Both the position numbers and the translations under genes were made by a program. The notes beneath the pieces were generated by a model, which was given only the letters and a program-made list of their open reading frames with translations, had not been told where the DNA came from and ran no database searches. 64,000 nucleotides of DNA from contig CACVCF010000068.1 of NCBI GenBank assembly GCA_902729415.1, positions 23,239 to 87,238 on the forward strand. The letters run 5' to 3'. Shown here one piece after another: positions 36,911 through 45,771 of this stretch; position 1 is the first letter of the stretch, and every line of letters begins with the position of its first letter. This DNA comes from Terasakiella magnetica. GTDB taxonomy: Bacteria; Pseudomonadota; Alphaproteobacteria; Rhodospirillales; Magnetospirillaceae.

Positions 36911-37685
36911 GGCCAAACCCCTGGCCGGTCGCCATGCCGTGGTGACCGGCGGCGGACGCGGCATCGGTGCCGCCATCGCCGAGGTTTTGCTGCGCCAGGG
37001 AGCCGCGGTCACCATCACCGGACGCGATGCCGCCCGGCTTGACGCCGCCGCCACCCAGTTGGCGTCCTTGGGCACCGTTCAGGGCCGTGTGATCGATGTC
37101 ACCGACGCCACGGCCATCGAGGCGGGCTTTGCCGCCGCCGCCCAGGCGCTCGGTCCCATCGCCATCCTGGTCAACAATGCCGGGATCGCCAAGGCGGCAC
37201 CGTTCGCCCGGACCGACCTGTCGCTGTGGGACGATATCTTGCGCACCGACCTGACCGGCGCCTTTCTCTGCACCAAGGCCGCCCTGCCGGGCATGCTGGA
37301 GCTGGGTTGGGGCCGGGTGGTCAACGTCGCCTCCACCGCCGGCCTGACCGGTTTGGCCTATTGCAGCGCCTATTGCGCCGCCAAGCATGGCCTGATCGGC
37401 CTGACCCGCGCCCTGGCCCGCGAGTTGGCGGCCAAGCCCATCACCGTCAATGCCGTCTGCCCCGGCTATACCGAGACCGACATCGTCGAGACCACCCTCG
37501 ACACCATTACCGCCAAGACCGGACGCAGCCGCGACGAGGCCTTGGCCGAGCTGGTCGCCAGCAATCCCCAGAAGCGCCTGATCCAACCCAGCGAAGTGGC
37601 GGATACGGTTGCTTGGCTCTGCCTGCCGGGATCGGTATCTATCACCGGTCAAAGCATAGCAATCGCAGGTGGGGAGTTGATGTGA
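36900..37685 (+). CDS. SDR-family oxidoreductase (3-hydroxyacyl-CoA dehydrogenase-like)
   Basis: Second SDR of the cluster. The ATG at 36900 lies inside the acyl-CoA dehydrogenase gene (11-base overlap). The 261-residue protein has TGGGRGIG (about 16-23), [19 protein letters not shown] with the catalytic Ser, [17 protein letters not shown] with Tyr/Lys, and [10 protein letters not shown]. It belongs to the group of SDRs that act on beta-hydroxyacyl-CoAs next to benzoate-CoA-ligase-family genes. The stop overlaps the TetR start by one base (TGATG), so the two are translationally coupled. Confidence 0.8.
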   Translation: MAAEAKPLAGRHAVVTGGGRGIGAAIAEVLLRQGAAVTITGRDAARLDAAATQLASLGTVQGRVIDVTDATAIEAGFAAAAQALGPIAILVNNAGIAKAAPFARTDLSLWDDILRTDLTGAFLCTKAALPGMLELGWGRVVNVASTAGLTGLAYCSAYCAAKHGLIGLTRALARELAAKPITVNAVCPGYTETDIVETTLDTITAKTGRSRDEALAELVASNPQKRLIQPSEVADTVAWLCLPGSVSITGQSIAIAGGELM

Positions 37686-38359
37686 TGGAACCCAAGGCCG
37701 CCGTGAACCACGACGTGAAGTCCCAGGTCACCGACGAAGCGCTGGTCCAGCGGCGGCGGGCCCAGATCGTCGCGGCGGCGGTCGAGCTGTTCGCCCATCA
37801 GGGGTTCTACCGCACCACCATCCAGGATGTGGCCAAGAAGGCCGGGGTCAGCGCCGGGCTGATCTATCAGTACGTCACCGACAAGGAGGACGTCCTGCTG
37901 CTGGTGCTGCTCAGTGTGCTTGAATCGTACAAACAGGAGATTCCGGCGGCGCTGGAAGGCCTGACCGATCCGCTGGAGCGGTTCTGGGCCGCCATCGGCG
38001 CCTATTGCCGGGTGGTGGACCAGCGACGCGAAGCCACCGTCCTGGCCTATCGCTCGACCAAATCCCTGCCCGAGGACCGGCGCAAGCTGATCAAGATCTC
38101 GGAACTCGAAACCAACGGCATGATCGAAGCCTGCCTGCGCGACTGCATCACCGCCGGGCTGATGCGCGAGGTCAATGTGGAGTTGGTGACCTATCAACTG
38201 GTCACCTTCGCCCATACCTGGGCGCTCAAGCACTGGCGGGTCAAACAATTGTCCGACCTGGAGGGCTATATCGCCCAGGGCTTCGACTTCTTTGCCCAGG
38301 CGTTGCTGACGCCCAAGGGCCGCCGCTGCCAGAACAAAATAGATGGGAGAACGGGATAA
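37685..38359 (+). CDS. TetR-family transcriptional regulator
   Basis: Probable repressor of this catabolic cluster. In the 224-residue product the N-terminal DNA-binding domain has AAAVELFAHQGFYRTTIQDV and KKAGVSAGLIYQYVTDKED (helix-turn-helix, about 35-65). The rest is a helical ligand-binding domain of the TetR_C_33/FadR-like kind seen in regulators of acyl-CoA catabolism, whose ligand is often a CoA thioester. It is embedded between the second SDR and the ligase, overlapping both by one base. The tandem operators at 33.2 kb are the likely targets. Confidence 0.85.
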   Translation: MEPKAAVNHDVKSQVTDEALVQRRRAQIVAAAVELFAHQGFYRTTIQDVAKKAGVSAGLIYQYVTDKEDVLLLVLLSVLESYKQEIPAALEGLTDPLERFWAAIGAYCRVVDQRREATVLAYRSTKSLPEDRRKLIKISELETNGMIEACLRDCITAGLMREVNVELVTYQLVTFAHTWALKHWRVKQLSDLEGYIAQGFDFFAQALLTPKGRRCQNKIDGRTG

Positions 38360-40002
38360 TGCGTCTGCCAGGAGGAGTGCCTACCGCCCATGTGGACCGG
38401 TTCGCCCGCGATCTTTTGCCGCCGCCCGAGCTGTGGCCGGTGTTTGACTATTCCGCCCCCCATCTCAGCCATTACCCCGACCACATGAATGCCGGCGCCG
38501 CCCTGATCGACAGCGCCGTTGCCGACGGCTTCGGCGCCAAACCCGCCTTCCACTTCGGCGACGGCACCTGGACCTACGCCCACCTGCTGGACCGCGCCGA
38601 GCGCATCGCCCGCGTCCTGGTGGAAGATTACGGGTTGGTGCCGGGTAACCGCGTGCTGATGCGTTCGGGCAACACCCCCATGGTCGCCGCCTGCTGGCTG
38701 GCGGTGCTGAAGGCGGGCGGCATCTGCGTCACCACCATGTCGCTGCTGCGCGCCAAGGAACTGACCTATATGGTCGGCAAGGCCAAGATCAACATCGCCC
38801 TGTGCGACATCGGTCTGGCAGAGGAGATGGAGATGACCCGTGCCTTGGCGCCGGATCTGCTCCACGTGGGCTATTTCACCCCCCTGGGCGATGGCAGCCA
38901 CAAGGATGCCGAGTTCGACCGCCGGGTCGAGGCCAAGCCGTCCGGCTTTACCAATGTCAACACCGCCGCCGATGACGTGGCGCTGATCACCTTCACCTCG
39001 GGCACCACCGGCAATCCCAAGGGCGCCATGCATTTCCACCGCGATATTCTGGCGGTGTGCGATTGCTGGCCCCGGACCTATACCATCGATCCCGACGAGA
39101 TCGTGGTCGGCTCGCCCTCCTTCGCCTTCACCTATGGGCTGGCGGCGTTCCTGACCTACCCCTTGCGCTACCGCGCCACAGCGGTGCTGGTGGCGCGCCC
39201 GACACCGGAACTGATTCTGGAGGCGATCGCCCGCCACCGCTGCACCAGCCTTTACGCGGTACCCACCGCTTTTCACGCCATGTTGCAGATCCTGGACCGC
39301 TATGACATCAGCAGCCTGCGCAAATGCTCATCGGCGGGTGAGCATTTGCGCCAGAAGCTGTGGGAGGACTGGTTCCAGGCCACCGGCCTCAAGCTGGTCA
39401 ACGGCATCGGCATGACCGAGATGCTCACTCACTTTATCGCCCAGACCCCCGACGTCACCAAGGAAGGCGCAACCGGCAAGCCGGTGGAAGGCTATAGCGC
39501 CTGCATCCTCGACGACGATTTCAACCCACTGCCCAAGGGCAGCCGTGGGCGGCTGGCGGTGCGTGGTCCAACCGGCTGCCGCTATCTTGATGATCCCGAC
39601 CGTCAGGCCGCTTTCGTCAAGAACGGCTGGAACGTCACCGGCGATATCATGGAAGAGGATCAGGACGGCTGGTTCTGGTACGTGGACCGTTCCGACGATA
39701 TGATCATCTCGTCCGGCTACAACATCTCGGCCCAGGAGGTCGAACGGGCCGTTCTCGAACACCCCAAGGTGTACGAATGCGCCGTGGTCGGCGTTCCCGA
39801 CGAAGCGCGCGGCAACATCGTGCGCGCCTGCATCGTGCTCGACAATCCCTCCCACGCCAGCGAAGTCCTGGCCGAGGAGATCCAGAATTTTGTCAAGGCC
39901 GCGATCGCGCCTTACAAATACCCCCGTGATATTCAATTCCTTGAAGTCTTGCCAAAGACCCAGACAGGAAAAATTCAGCGGTTCAAACTACGTCAAATAT
40001 AA
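38359..40002 (+). CDS. Benzoate-CoA-ligase-family acyl-CoA synthetase (2-aminobenzoate-CoA-ligase-like)
   Basis: Activates an aromatic or alicyclic acid to its CoA thioester through an adenylate. The 547-residue protein has the AMP-binding motif LITFTSGTTGNPKGAMHFHR, VNGIGMTEMLTHFI, GDIMEEDQDGWFWYVDRSDD, SSGYNISAQEVE and a C-terminal catalytic Lys in LPKTQTGKIQRF. The N-terminal PPPELWPVFDYSAPHLSHYP is a feature I associate with the 2-aminobenzoate-ligase branch rather than true benzoate ligases. Substrate remains uncertain: anthranilate, salicylate or a hydroxybenzoate are candidates. The ATG overlaps the TetR stop by one base. Confidence 0.82.
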   Translation: MRLPGGVPTAHVDRFARDLLPPPELWPVFDYSAPHLSHYPDHMNAGAALIDSAVADGFGAKPAFHFGDGTWTYAHLLDRAERIARVLVEDYGLVPGNRVLMRSGNTPMVAACWLAVLKAGGICVTTMSLLRAKELTYMVGKAKINIALCDIGLAEEMEMTRALAPDLLHVGYFTPLGDGSHKDAEFDRRVEAKPSGFTNVNTAADDVALITFTSGTTGNPKGAMHFHRDILAVCDCWPRTYTIDPDEIVVGSPSFAFTYGLAAFLTYPLRYRATAVLVARPTPELILEAIARHRCTSLYAVPTAFHAMLQILDRYDISSLRKCSSAGEHLRQKLWEDWFQATGLKLVNGIGMTEMLTHFIAQTPDVTKEGATGKPVEGYSACILDDDFNPLPKGSRGRLAVRGPTGCRYLDDPDRQAAFVKNGWNVTGDIMEEDQDGWFWYVDRSDDMIISSGYNISAQEVERAVLEHPKVYECAVVGVPDEARGNIVRACIVLDNPSHASEVLAEEIQNFVKAAIAPYKYPRDIQFLEVLPKTQTGKIQRFKLRQI

Positions 40003-40073
40003 CAAATTCGGCAAACAAGACCGAATATTTTAGAACGGAGCTTTTCCAGTTCTTTTGCAGAGGGAGGTAGTTC

Positions 40074-41225
40074 ATGACTTTGAAGCGTATGGCCGGGGTC
40101 ACCCTGGCGGTTGCACTCAGTCTGTCCAGCACCGCCGTCATGGCGGCGGATGATATCAAGATCGGCGCCTTTTTGTCGGTCACCGGCCAGATGTCGCCCA
40201 TGGGCGATCCGCAGAAGCGGACCTTCGACTTCATGGCCGAAAAGATCAATGCCGAGGGCGGTGTGTTGGGCCGCAAGATCCAGATCATCACCTATGACGA
40301 TGGCTCCGAGCCGGAAAAGGCCGCCACCTTCGTCAAGCGCCTGATCGACAACGACAAGGTCGATATCATCGTCGGCGGCTCTGGTACCCCCACCAGCATG
40401 GCGGTCCTGGGGCTGATCGAACGGGCCGAGATTCCGTACATGTCGCTGGGCGGTGGCACCGCCATCATCGATCCGGTGCGCAAATGGACCTTCAAGACAC
40501 CGCAATCGGACCGGCTGGCGGCGGAAAAGGTTCTGGCTGACCTGAAGAAGCGCGGCCTGACCAAGATCGCCCTGTTGTCGGAAAATGTGGGCTTTGGCAA
40601 ATCCGGCCATGACCAGACCGTGGCCCTGGCGCCCAAATTCGGCATCGAGATCCTGATCGACGAGGTCTATTCCCCCAAGGATCCCGACGTCACGCCCCAG
40701 TTGACCAAGATCCGCGGCACCACCGGGGCCCAGGCGCTGTTCATCTTCGGCACCGGCAACGGCCCTGCCGTGGTCACCAAGAACCTGAAGCAGCTGGGCT
40801 TTACCCTGCCGGTCTACCAGTCCCATGGCGTCGCCTCGAAGGAATTCCTGAAACTGGTGGGAACCGCCGCCGACGGCATGCGTCTGCCCGCCGGAGCCCA
40901 GGCGGTGGCCGAGCAATTGCCCGCCAACGACCCGCAGAAGAAGGTCGTGATGGATTTCAAGAAGATGTACGAGGATAAGAACAAGCCGCTGGAAGTCAGC
41001 CCCCTGCCCGGCCACGGCTGGGACGGCCTGATGATGGCCATCGAAGCGATCAAGCGCGCCGGAAGCACCGACAAGGCCAAGGTCCGCGACGAGATCGAGA
41101 AGATCAAGGGCTTCGTCGGCACCACCGGCATCTACAACTTCTCGCCCACCGATCACCTCGGCCTGGGTCTCGACGCCTTCCACATGGTCGAGATCAAGAA
41201 CGGTGATTGGGTTCTGGCCGATTAA
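40074..41225 (+). CDS. Branched-chain/aromatic acid ABC transporter, periplasmic binding protein (LivK-like)
   Basis: Binds a small carboxylic ligand in the periplasm. The 383-residue product has a signal peptide (MTLKRMAGVTLAVALSLSS, cleavage after VMAA) and a type I periplasmic binding fold: IKIGAFLSVTGQMSPMGDPQ, NAEGGVLGRKIQIITYDDGS, VDIIVGGSGTPTSMAV. Homologues serve amino acids or aromatic acids; its position directly after the CoA ligase suggests uptake of the cluster's substrate. No permease or ATPase gene of that transporter is present. AGGGAGG precedes the ATG. The stop overlaps convergent cbiO by four bases. Confidence 0.85.
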   Translation: MTLKRMAGVTLAVALSLSSTAVMAADDIKIGAFLSVTGQMSPMGDPQKRTFDFMAEKINAEGGVLGRKIQIITYDDGSEPEKAATFVKRLIDNDKVDIIVGGSGTPTSMAVLGLIERAEIPYMSLGGGTAIIDPVRKWTFKTPQSDRLAAEKVLADLKKRGLTKIALLSENVGFGKSGHDQTVALAPKFGIEILIDEVYSPKDPDVTPQLTKIRGTTGAQALFIFGTGNGPAVVTKNLKQLGFTLPVYQSHGVASKEFLKLVGTAADGMRLPAGAQAVAEQLPANDPQKKVVMDFKKMYEDKNKPLEVSPLPGHGWDGLMMAIEAIKRAGSTDKAKVRDEIEKIKGFVGTTGIYNFSPTDHLGLGLDAFHMVEIKNGDWVLAD

Positions 41226-42037
41226 TCTCCGGTTTCGCGGGATGGGGCGGCGTTGCGCCTCAAAGACAGCGCCTCATCCCGCGTTCTGACTCCCAGATCC
41301 AGCAGTAACGGCGGCTCCAACCCCGCCGTGCCGAGGGCATCGCGGTCGGACAGCACAGTCTCGGCCTCGCCCTGGCACGCCACCCGGCCCCCGTCGAACA
41401 GCGCCACCCGGTCGGCGAAGCTCCAGGCCAGATCGGCATCGTGGGTGGTGAAGACTAAGGTGGTCCCCGCCGCCGACAACTGGGCCAGACTCTCCAGCAG
41501 CCGCGTCACCCCACCGCGGTCAAGACCGGCGGCGGGTTCATCCAGCAACAGAACCTCGGGCCGCATGGCGATGGCGCCCGCCAGGGCTGCACGCTTCTTC
41601 TGGCCGAAGGACAGCATGTGGGTGGCGCGCTCGGCCAGATGGCTGATGCCCAGGGCGTCGAGCGCCTCGGCCACCCGCGCCGCCGCCTCGGCCTCCGACA
41701 ACCCCAGGTTGAGCGGCCCGAAGGCGACATCCTCGGCCAGGGTGGCGGCAAACAGCTGGTCGTCGGGCTCTTGCAGCACCAGCCCCACCCGGCGGCGCCA
41801 ACGGCCCAGTTCGGCACGGGAATAGCCCATGACCTCTCCCCCCAGCCGGACCCGCCCACGCTCGGGCTTCAAAGTGCCGTTGAGATGCAGCAGCAAGGTG
41901 CTCTTTCCGGCGCCGTTCGGCCCCAGCACCGCCAGACGACGGCCCCTTTCCACCGCCAGATCCAGACCGTCAAGGGCGGTAACGCCGCCGGGATAGGCAT
42001 AGGCCAGACTTTCGGCCTCGATGATCAACTCAGCCAC
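41222..42037 (-). CDS. cbiO: Cobalt ECF transporter ATPase
   Basis: ATP-hydrolysing subunit of the cobalt importer CbiMNQO. The GTG start at 42037 overlaps cbiQ by 13 bases and gives MAELIIEAESLAYAYPGG; the frame stays open further upstream but that is inside cbiQ. The 271-residue protein has Walker A GPNGAGKST (about 37-45), the ECF-type LQEPDDQLFAATLAEDVAFGP Q-loop segment (written here as two motifs, LQEPDDQLF and EDVAFGP), signature MLSFGQKKRAALAGAIA and Walker B VLLLDEPAAGLD. Last gene of the riboswitch-controlled operon. Confidence 0.9.
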   Translation of the reverse strand: MAELIIEAESLAYAYPGGVTALDGLDLAVERGRRLAVLGPNGAGKSTLLLHLNGTLKPERGRVRLGGEVMGYSRAELGRWRRRVGLVLQEPDDQLFAATLAEDVAFGPLNLGLSEAEAAARVAEALDALGISHLAERATHMLSFGQKKRAALAGAIAMRPEVLLLDEPAAGLDRGGVTRLLESLAQLSAAGTTLVFTTHDADLAWSFADRVALFDGGRVACQGEAETVLSDRDALGTAGLEPPLLLDLGVRTRDEALSLRRNAAPSRETGD

Positions 42038-42759
42038 AGACTGACTCCCGCCACAGCAAGATCCAAGACCGCCACCGCCGCCAGAACGCGGAGCGAGGCC
42101 GGGGCGGCCCGGTGCAAGACCGGCAGCGTTCCATCGTATCCCCGCGCCGCCAGACCGATCTCCAGCCGCCGCGCCCGCTCCATGGCGCGTGGCAGCAACA
42201 TGGCGATCAGCAAACCGAGAGAGTGGATGGAGCGGCGCCAGCCCAGCCAGCCCAGCCGCGAATCCTGGGCGATCCGGATGGCGGCGGCACCATCTTGCAG
42301 CAGAAACAGAAACCGCCAGGTCAGCAGCGCCAGATCGGCGATCTCGGACGACAGCCCCAGGCGGCGTAGCCCCGCCACCACGTCCGGCGTCGGAGTGGTG
42401 GCGGCCAGTAGCAGCAGACACGACACCGAGGCCGAGGCCCGCAGCACCACCGCCAGGGCGGCGGCGCCATGATCGGCGGCAAGGGTGGGGCCATCCGCGC
42501 CCCATTCCACCGCCAGGGCCACAGCCCCGGTCAGGATGAAGCCCATGGGAGCGGCATTGAGCCCCCCCCACTCCCGCCATGAAATCCCGGCCAGCCCCAG
42601 CGCCAGCCCCCAGGTAACCGCCAGCACCAGCAGCGCCCCCGGCCACGGCGGCACCACCAGGGCCACAGCCAACAGCCCCAGCGCAAGCGCCGCCTTTTCC
42701 AGCACCGCCCGCTTTCGCCACGGGCTCGCCTGGGCCAGCCGATCTATCGTAATAGCCAC
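42025..42759 (-). CDS. cbiQ: Cobalt ECF transporter transmembrane protein
   Basis: Membrane scaffold linking CbiO to the substrate-binding CbiM/CbiN. The 244-residue product has about five hydrophobic segments and the CbiQ-type cytoplasmic motifs around AMERARRLEIGLAARGYDG, the Ala-Arg-Gly helices that contact the ATPase. It follows cbiN by 61 bases and overlaps cbiO. Confidence 0.88.
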   Translation of the reverse strand: MAITIDRLAQASPWRKRAVLEKAALALGLLAVALVVPPWPGALLVLAVTWGLALGLAGISWREWGGLNAAPMGFILTGAVALAVEWGADGPTLAADHGAAALAVVLRASASVSCLLLLAATTPTPDVVAGLRRLGLSSEIADLALLTWRFLFLLQDGAAAIRIAQDSRLGWLGWRRSIHSLGLLIAMLLPRAMERARRLEIGLAARGYDGTLPVLHRAAPASLRVLAAVAVLDLAVAGVSLWLS

Positions 42760-42820
42760 TTTATTTTATGTCCCTCAGACGCCGGGCGGGTGCATCCGCA
42801 CCCTTGGCTCTTGCCCTCGC

Positions 42821-43096
42821 TCACTTGTCTGAACGACCGTGACGCCGTCCGATGACATAGCCCAGCAATCCTGCTCCGGCGGCAGCCTGCAGCGCGAACA
42901 GCAATCCCTCCATCTCCTTGCCGGGAGGCTGCCACAGTGGCTGGCTCCACGGCTTGTAATCGGGGTTGGCCGAAGCCACCACGTCACGGGCAGCATCGTC
43001 GGTGCCGCCGAACGGAGCATCGGGATTGAGAATCAGCGGCGCGGCGACGATCAACGCCGCCAGCCCCAACAGCAGGGTGTTGCTGCGCGCGCTCAT
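42821..43096 (-). CDS. cbiN: Cobalt transport protein CbiN
   Basis: Small two-helix partner of CbiM in cobalt uptake. The 91-residue protein has an N-terminal hydrophobic segment ([17 protein letters not shown]), an extracytoplasmic loop with [22 protein letters not shown], and a second hydrophobic segment ([20 protein letters not shown]). Length and layout are normal for CbiN. The start overlaps the end of cbiM by four bases. Confidence 0.9.
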   Translation of the reverse strand: MSARSNTLLLGLAALIVAAPLILNPDAPFGGTDDAARDVVASANPDYKPWSQPLWQPPGKEMEGLLFALQAAAGAGLLGYVIGRRHGRSDK

Positions 43097-43746
43097 GCTT
43101 TGGCTCCGTGGAGATGAACCAAGCCACGGCCACCGAGGGCATTCACCACCACCACCGTCACCAGCCCTTCGGCCACCGCTAAAGGAAGCTGGGTCACGGC
43201 GAAGATGCCGCCGAATTTAAGAAGGGCGCCGCCAAAGCCGCCGACGGCATCGGGAAAAGCCAAGGCCAGTTGGGCCGAGGTCACCCCATAGGTGGCAAGA
43301 TCGCCAAGGAATGCCGACAAGAAGACCCCTGCCGCCACCGGCAGGCCCAGCCGCGATGACAATCGCCAGACGCCATAGGCCACCCACGGACCGGCAATGG
43401 CCATGGAAAAGATATTGGCGCCCAAAGTCGTCAGCCCGCCATGGGCCAGCAACAAGCCCTGGAACAGCAGCACCAGGGTTCCCAGTACCGCCATGGTCGG
43501 AGGGCCGAACAGCACCGCGCCCAATCCGGTTCCGGTGGGGTGAGAACACGACCCGGTGACACTGGGCAGCTTCAGGGCCGACAGCACGAAGGTGAACCCC
43601 GCCGCTGCCGCCAATTGCAGCCGGGCCTCTGGCCGCTCGGAGATGATGCGCGTCAAGCGCCGGGCGCCCATCACCACGAAGGGAGCGGACACCAGGGTCC
43701 AGGCCAGGGCATGCCCCGCCGGCAGAAAGCCTTCCATGATATGCAT
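43093..43746 (-). CDS. cbiM: Cobalt ECF transporter substrate-binding membrane protein
   Basis: Binds Co2+ through its N-terminal His. The ATG at 43746 gives the invariant start [16 protein letters not shown]; His2 is a metal ligand in known CbiM/NikM proteins. An upstream TTG at 43800 would mask this terminus and is rejected. The 217-residue protein has about six hydrophobic segments and the family motifs [20 protein letters not shown] (His ligand) and [17 protein letters not shown]. First gene of the cbiMNQO operon, about 100 bases downstream of the cobalamin riboswitch. Confidence 0.93.
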   Translation of the reverse strand: MHIMEGFLPAGHALAWTLVSAPFVVMGARRLTRIISERPEARLQLAAAAGFTFVLSALKLPSVTGSCSHPTGTGLGAVLFGPPTMAVLGTLVLLFQGLLLAHGGLTTLGANIFSMAIAGPWVAYGVWRLSSRLGLPVAAGVFLSAFLGDLATYGVTSAQLALAFPDAVGGFGGALLKFGGIFAVTQLPLAVAEGLVTVVVVNALGGRGLVHLHGAKA

Positions 43747-43846
43747 GATACTACGCGACTCCGTTGTCGAGACCGGCGCCGCTGCGATACGGAAGTCCAA
43801 CCTATCGGCACACCCCGGCCAACCAGGCTCGCAACGGCTCTCGTGA

Positions 43847-44035
43847 TGGCAGGTCTCCTGACTTGCGGGTCATAAGGTTCGACATAGCCTTCCCAGCCGT
43901 CGCGTGGCCAGTGGCATCACCAGGGTCGAACCCTCTCCGCCTACAGTTGCGGGGGCAGCCGCGGATTTGACCCTCTTTTCGAAAGCCGTACCGCGTTCCC
44001 TTTTACCCCCGAGCCAGCTTAAGGCTGCGGGGACC
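43847..44035 (-). promoter_or_regulatory. Cobalamin (AdoCbl) riboswitch upstream of cbiM
   Basis: Read on the minus strand the region contains, in the correct order, the conserved elements of the B12 riboswitch: AGGGAACGCGGT, CAAATCCGCGGCTGCCCC with CGCAACTGTA directly after (B12 box), GATGCCACTGG, GGGAAGGC and AGTCAGGAGACCTGCC at the 3' end. It precedes cbiM, so vitamin B12 should repress cobalt import. It fills most of the 400-base gap between cbiM and the divergent gene at 44.1 kb; nothing else is visible in that gap. Confidence 0.95.
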
Positions 44036-44146
44036 ATCGCCAGCAATATAGAATCGCCAGAGCAGCGATGCAAACCATTCGCGCCATGATCTTGTAATAG
44101 CTTGCTATCCTGCCAACCTAGAGAAGGGAAGTCTGCGAGAATAGCC

Positions 44147-45766
44147 ATGATGGGGTTTACCGAAATCTGGGCGAAAGTAGGACGGCGGCTTGGTTTTCTC
44201 AACCCCGCCGCACCGCAGGGCGAGGCCGCATCCGCTCCCCATCTCCGTGACCGCGTCCGCCCCCGCACCGGCTATCTCGACCACGATACCTTCGCCTCCG
44301 CCCTGATGGACATGCACGGCACCGACCCGGCCCGGGCGCCGCATCTGCACATCTTCTCCCTGTCCGATTTCCGCGCCGCCGTCGGCGGCAAGTGGGGCAA
44401 GCTGAGCACCCTGGTCGAGGTGGCAGGCGACGCCATCATCCGCCGCCACATCAACCCGGAGAAGGATATCTTCACCCGCCTTGACGCCGAAATCGCCTGC
44501 ATGGCCATGCCCGCCGCCTCCCGCCAGGAGGCCCGTGCCTGCGTCGCCGCCATCGCCAGCGATTTGTCGGCCCATCTGTTCGGTGACGCGGTGATCGACG
44601 GCAGGCGGCCCCAGGTCGTCGCCGCCAACATGCCCATCAACAGCGCCATCACCGACGAGGGCACCCTGGACCACGAAGCCATCCGCGGCGCCGTCGCCAA
44701 AGCCGGGGCGGCCCTCATCCCCGGCGGAACCATGGCCGAAGACGGCCTCGGCGCCCCCCATCGCGCCACCCTGGCGGCCTTGCTGCCTCAAGACGAGGCC
44801 AAAGGCGGCAAGAAACCCATGACGGTCTTCGCCATCAGCAGCGGGCGCAAGGAGCGGGTCGAACCCGACGAAAAACCCGACTGGCTGGACGAGCAGTTGC
44901 AGGGGCGGGGTAAACGAGCCGGGCCGCTTAAGGTCTTTACCCTCGAACGCGAGAGCGCAGAGGCGGGACCGCTGAAAACCCCGGACTGGGTGGACGAGCA
45001 ACTGGCCGAACGCGCCAAGACGGCCAAGGCGGCGCCCACCCGCATGGCGCCCGAATCCTGCCTGACCTTGGTGTGGAGTCCGACTTGGGTCTCGTCCCGC
45101 CGCGCCATCGGGGCCTTTCACGCCCGTGTGATCCGCCAGGACCAGCCCCATTCCACACCGCTGGAAGGTATTCACGCCTATACCGGAGCGGCCCCGGTCG
45201 AGACCCTGACCCTGGACCGCTTCATCGCCACCCAGGCGGCGAAGGAACTGAAGGCCCTGTATTTCAGCCAGCAGCGCATCGGCCTGACGGTTCCGTTCCA
45301 CTGGATGTCTTTGGCGCCACGCTGGCGCGACTGCATCCGCATTCCCTTCGAGGATTGCCCGCCACCGGCCCGGCGCAAATTGCTGAAGATCGAGATCTTC
45401 GGCCTGACCCCCGGCATGCCCGAAACCATTCTGCGCAGCTTATTCGATCCCCTGGAAAAGCTGGGGTGCACCGTCATGGCCCGCCTGCCCCTGGCCGAGG
45501 CCGAGATGGTCTCGCTCCTCGGCCCCGTCAAGGCGGTGGGGGTTGATCTGGCCGAGTTGGGCGATGACGACAAAGTGGGCGATGACGAACTTTTCGCCAA
45601 GCTGCTTCACTTTCGCACCACCGCCCATGATGCGGGCAAGGCCTGCTATGTCTGGGGCCTACGCCGCCGCCCCCTGATCGCCAAGGTGGTCGGTGCCGGC
45701 TTTTCCCTGGTCAATGGACCCGGCGTCATGTGCGACATCAGCCACCCACAAGGCACCAAGAGGTAA
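44147..45766 (+). CDS. Protein with degenerate GGDEF- and EAL-like domains
   Basis: Probably an inactive relative of cyclic-di-GMP enzymes acting as a sensor or scaffold. In the 539-residue product (ATG 44147), residues about 45-150 follow the GGDEF pattern (LHIFSLSDFRAAVGGKWGKL, then IFTRLDAEIACM in place of the GGDEF site). The C-terminal 230 residues follow the EAL pattern (LTLVWSPTWVSSRRAIGAFH; LKIEIFGLTPGMPETIL; LEKLGCTVMARLPL; VGAGFSLVNGPGVM) but lack the EAL triad and metal ligands. Between them lie two short repeats, KPDWLDEQLQGR and TPDWVDEQLAER. Assigned from pattern only; remote homology should be tested. Confidence 0.5.
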   Translation: MMGFTEIWAKVGRRLGFLNPAAPQGEAASAPHLRDRVRPRTGYLDHDTFASALMDMHGTDPARAPHLHIFSLSDFRAAVGGKWGKLSTLVEVAGDAIIRRHINPEKDIFTRLDAEIACMAMPAASRQEARACVAAIASDLSAHLFGDAVIDGRRPQVVAANMPINSAITDEGTLDHEAIRGAVAKAGAALIPGGTMAEDGLGAPHRATLAALLPQDEAKGGKKPMTVFAISSGRKERVEPDEKPDWLDEQLQGRGKRAGPLKVFTLERESAEAGPLKTPDWVDEQLAERAKTAKAAPTRMAPESCLTLVWSPTWVSSRRAIGAFHARVIRQDQPHSTPLEGIHAYTGAAPVETLTLDRFIATQAAKELKALYFSQQRIGLTVPFHWMSLAPRWRDCIRIPFEDCPPPARRKLLKIEIFGLTPGMPETILRSLFDPLEKLGCTVMARLPLAEAEMVSLLGPVKAVGVDLAELGDDDKVGDDELFAKLLHFRTTAHDAGKACYVWGLRRRPLIAKVVGAGFSLVNGPGVMCDISHPQGTKR

Positions 45767-45771
45767 TCCCA

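Noticed and set aside
40006..40026. Small inverted repeat ATTCGG/CCGAAT before the binding-protein gene
   Set aside because: Six-base arms and a nine-base loop are too weak to call a terminator or operator with confidence.
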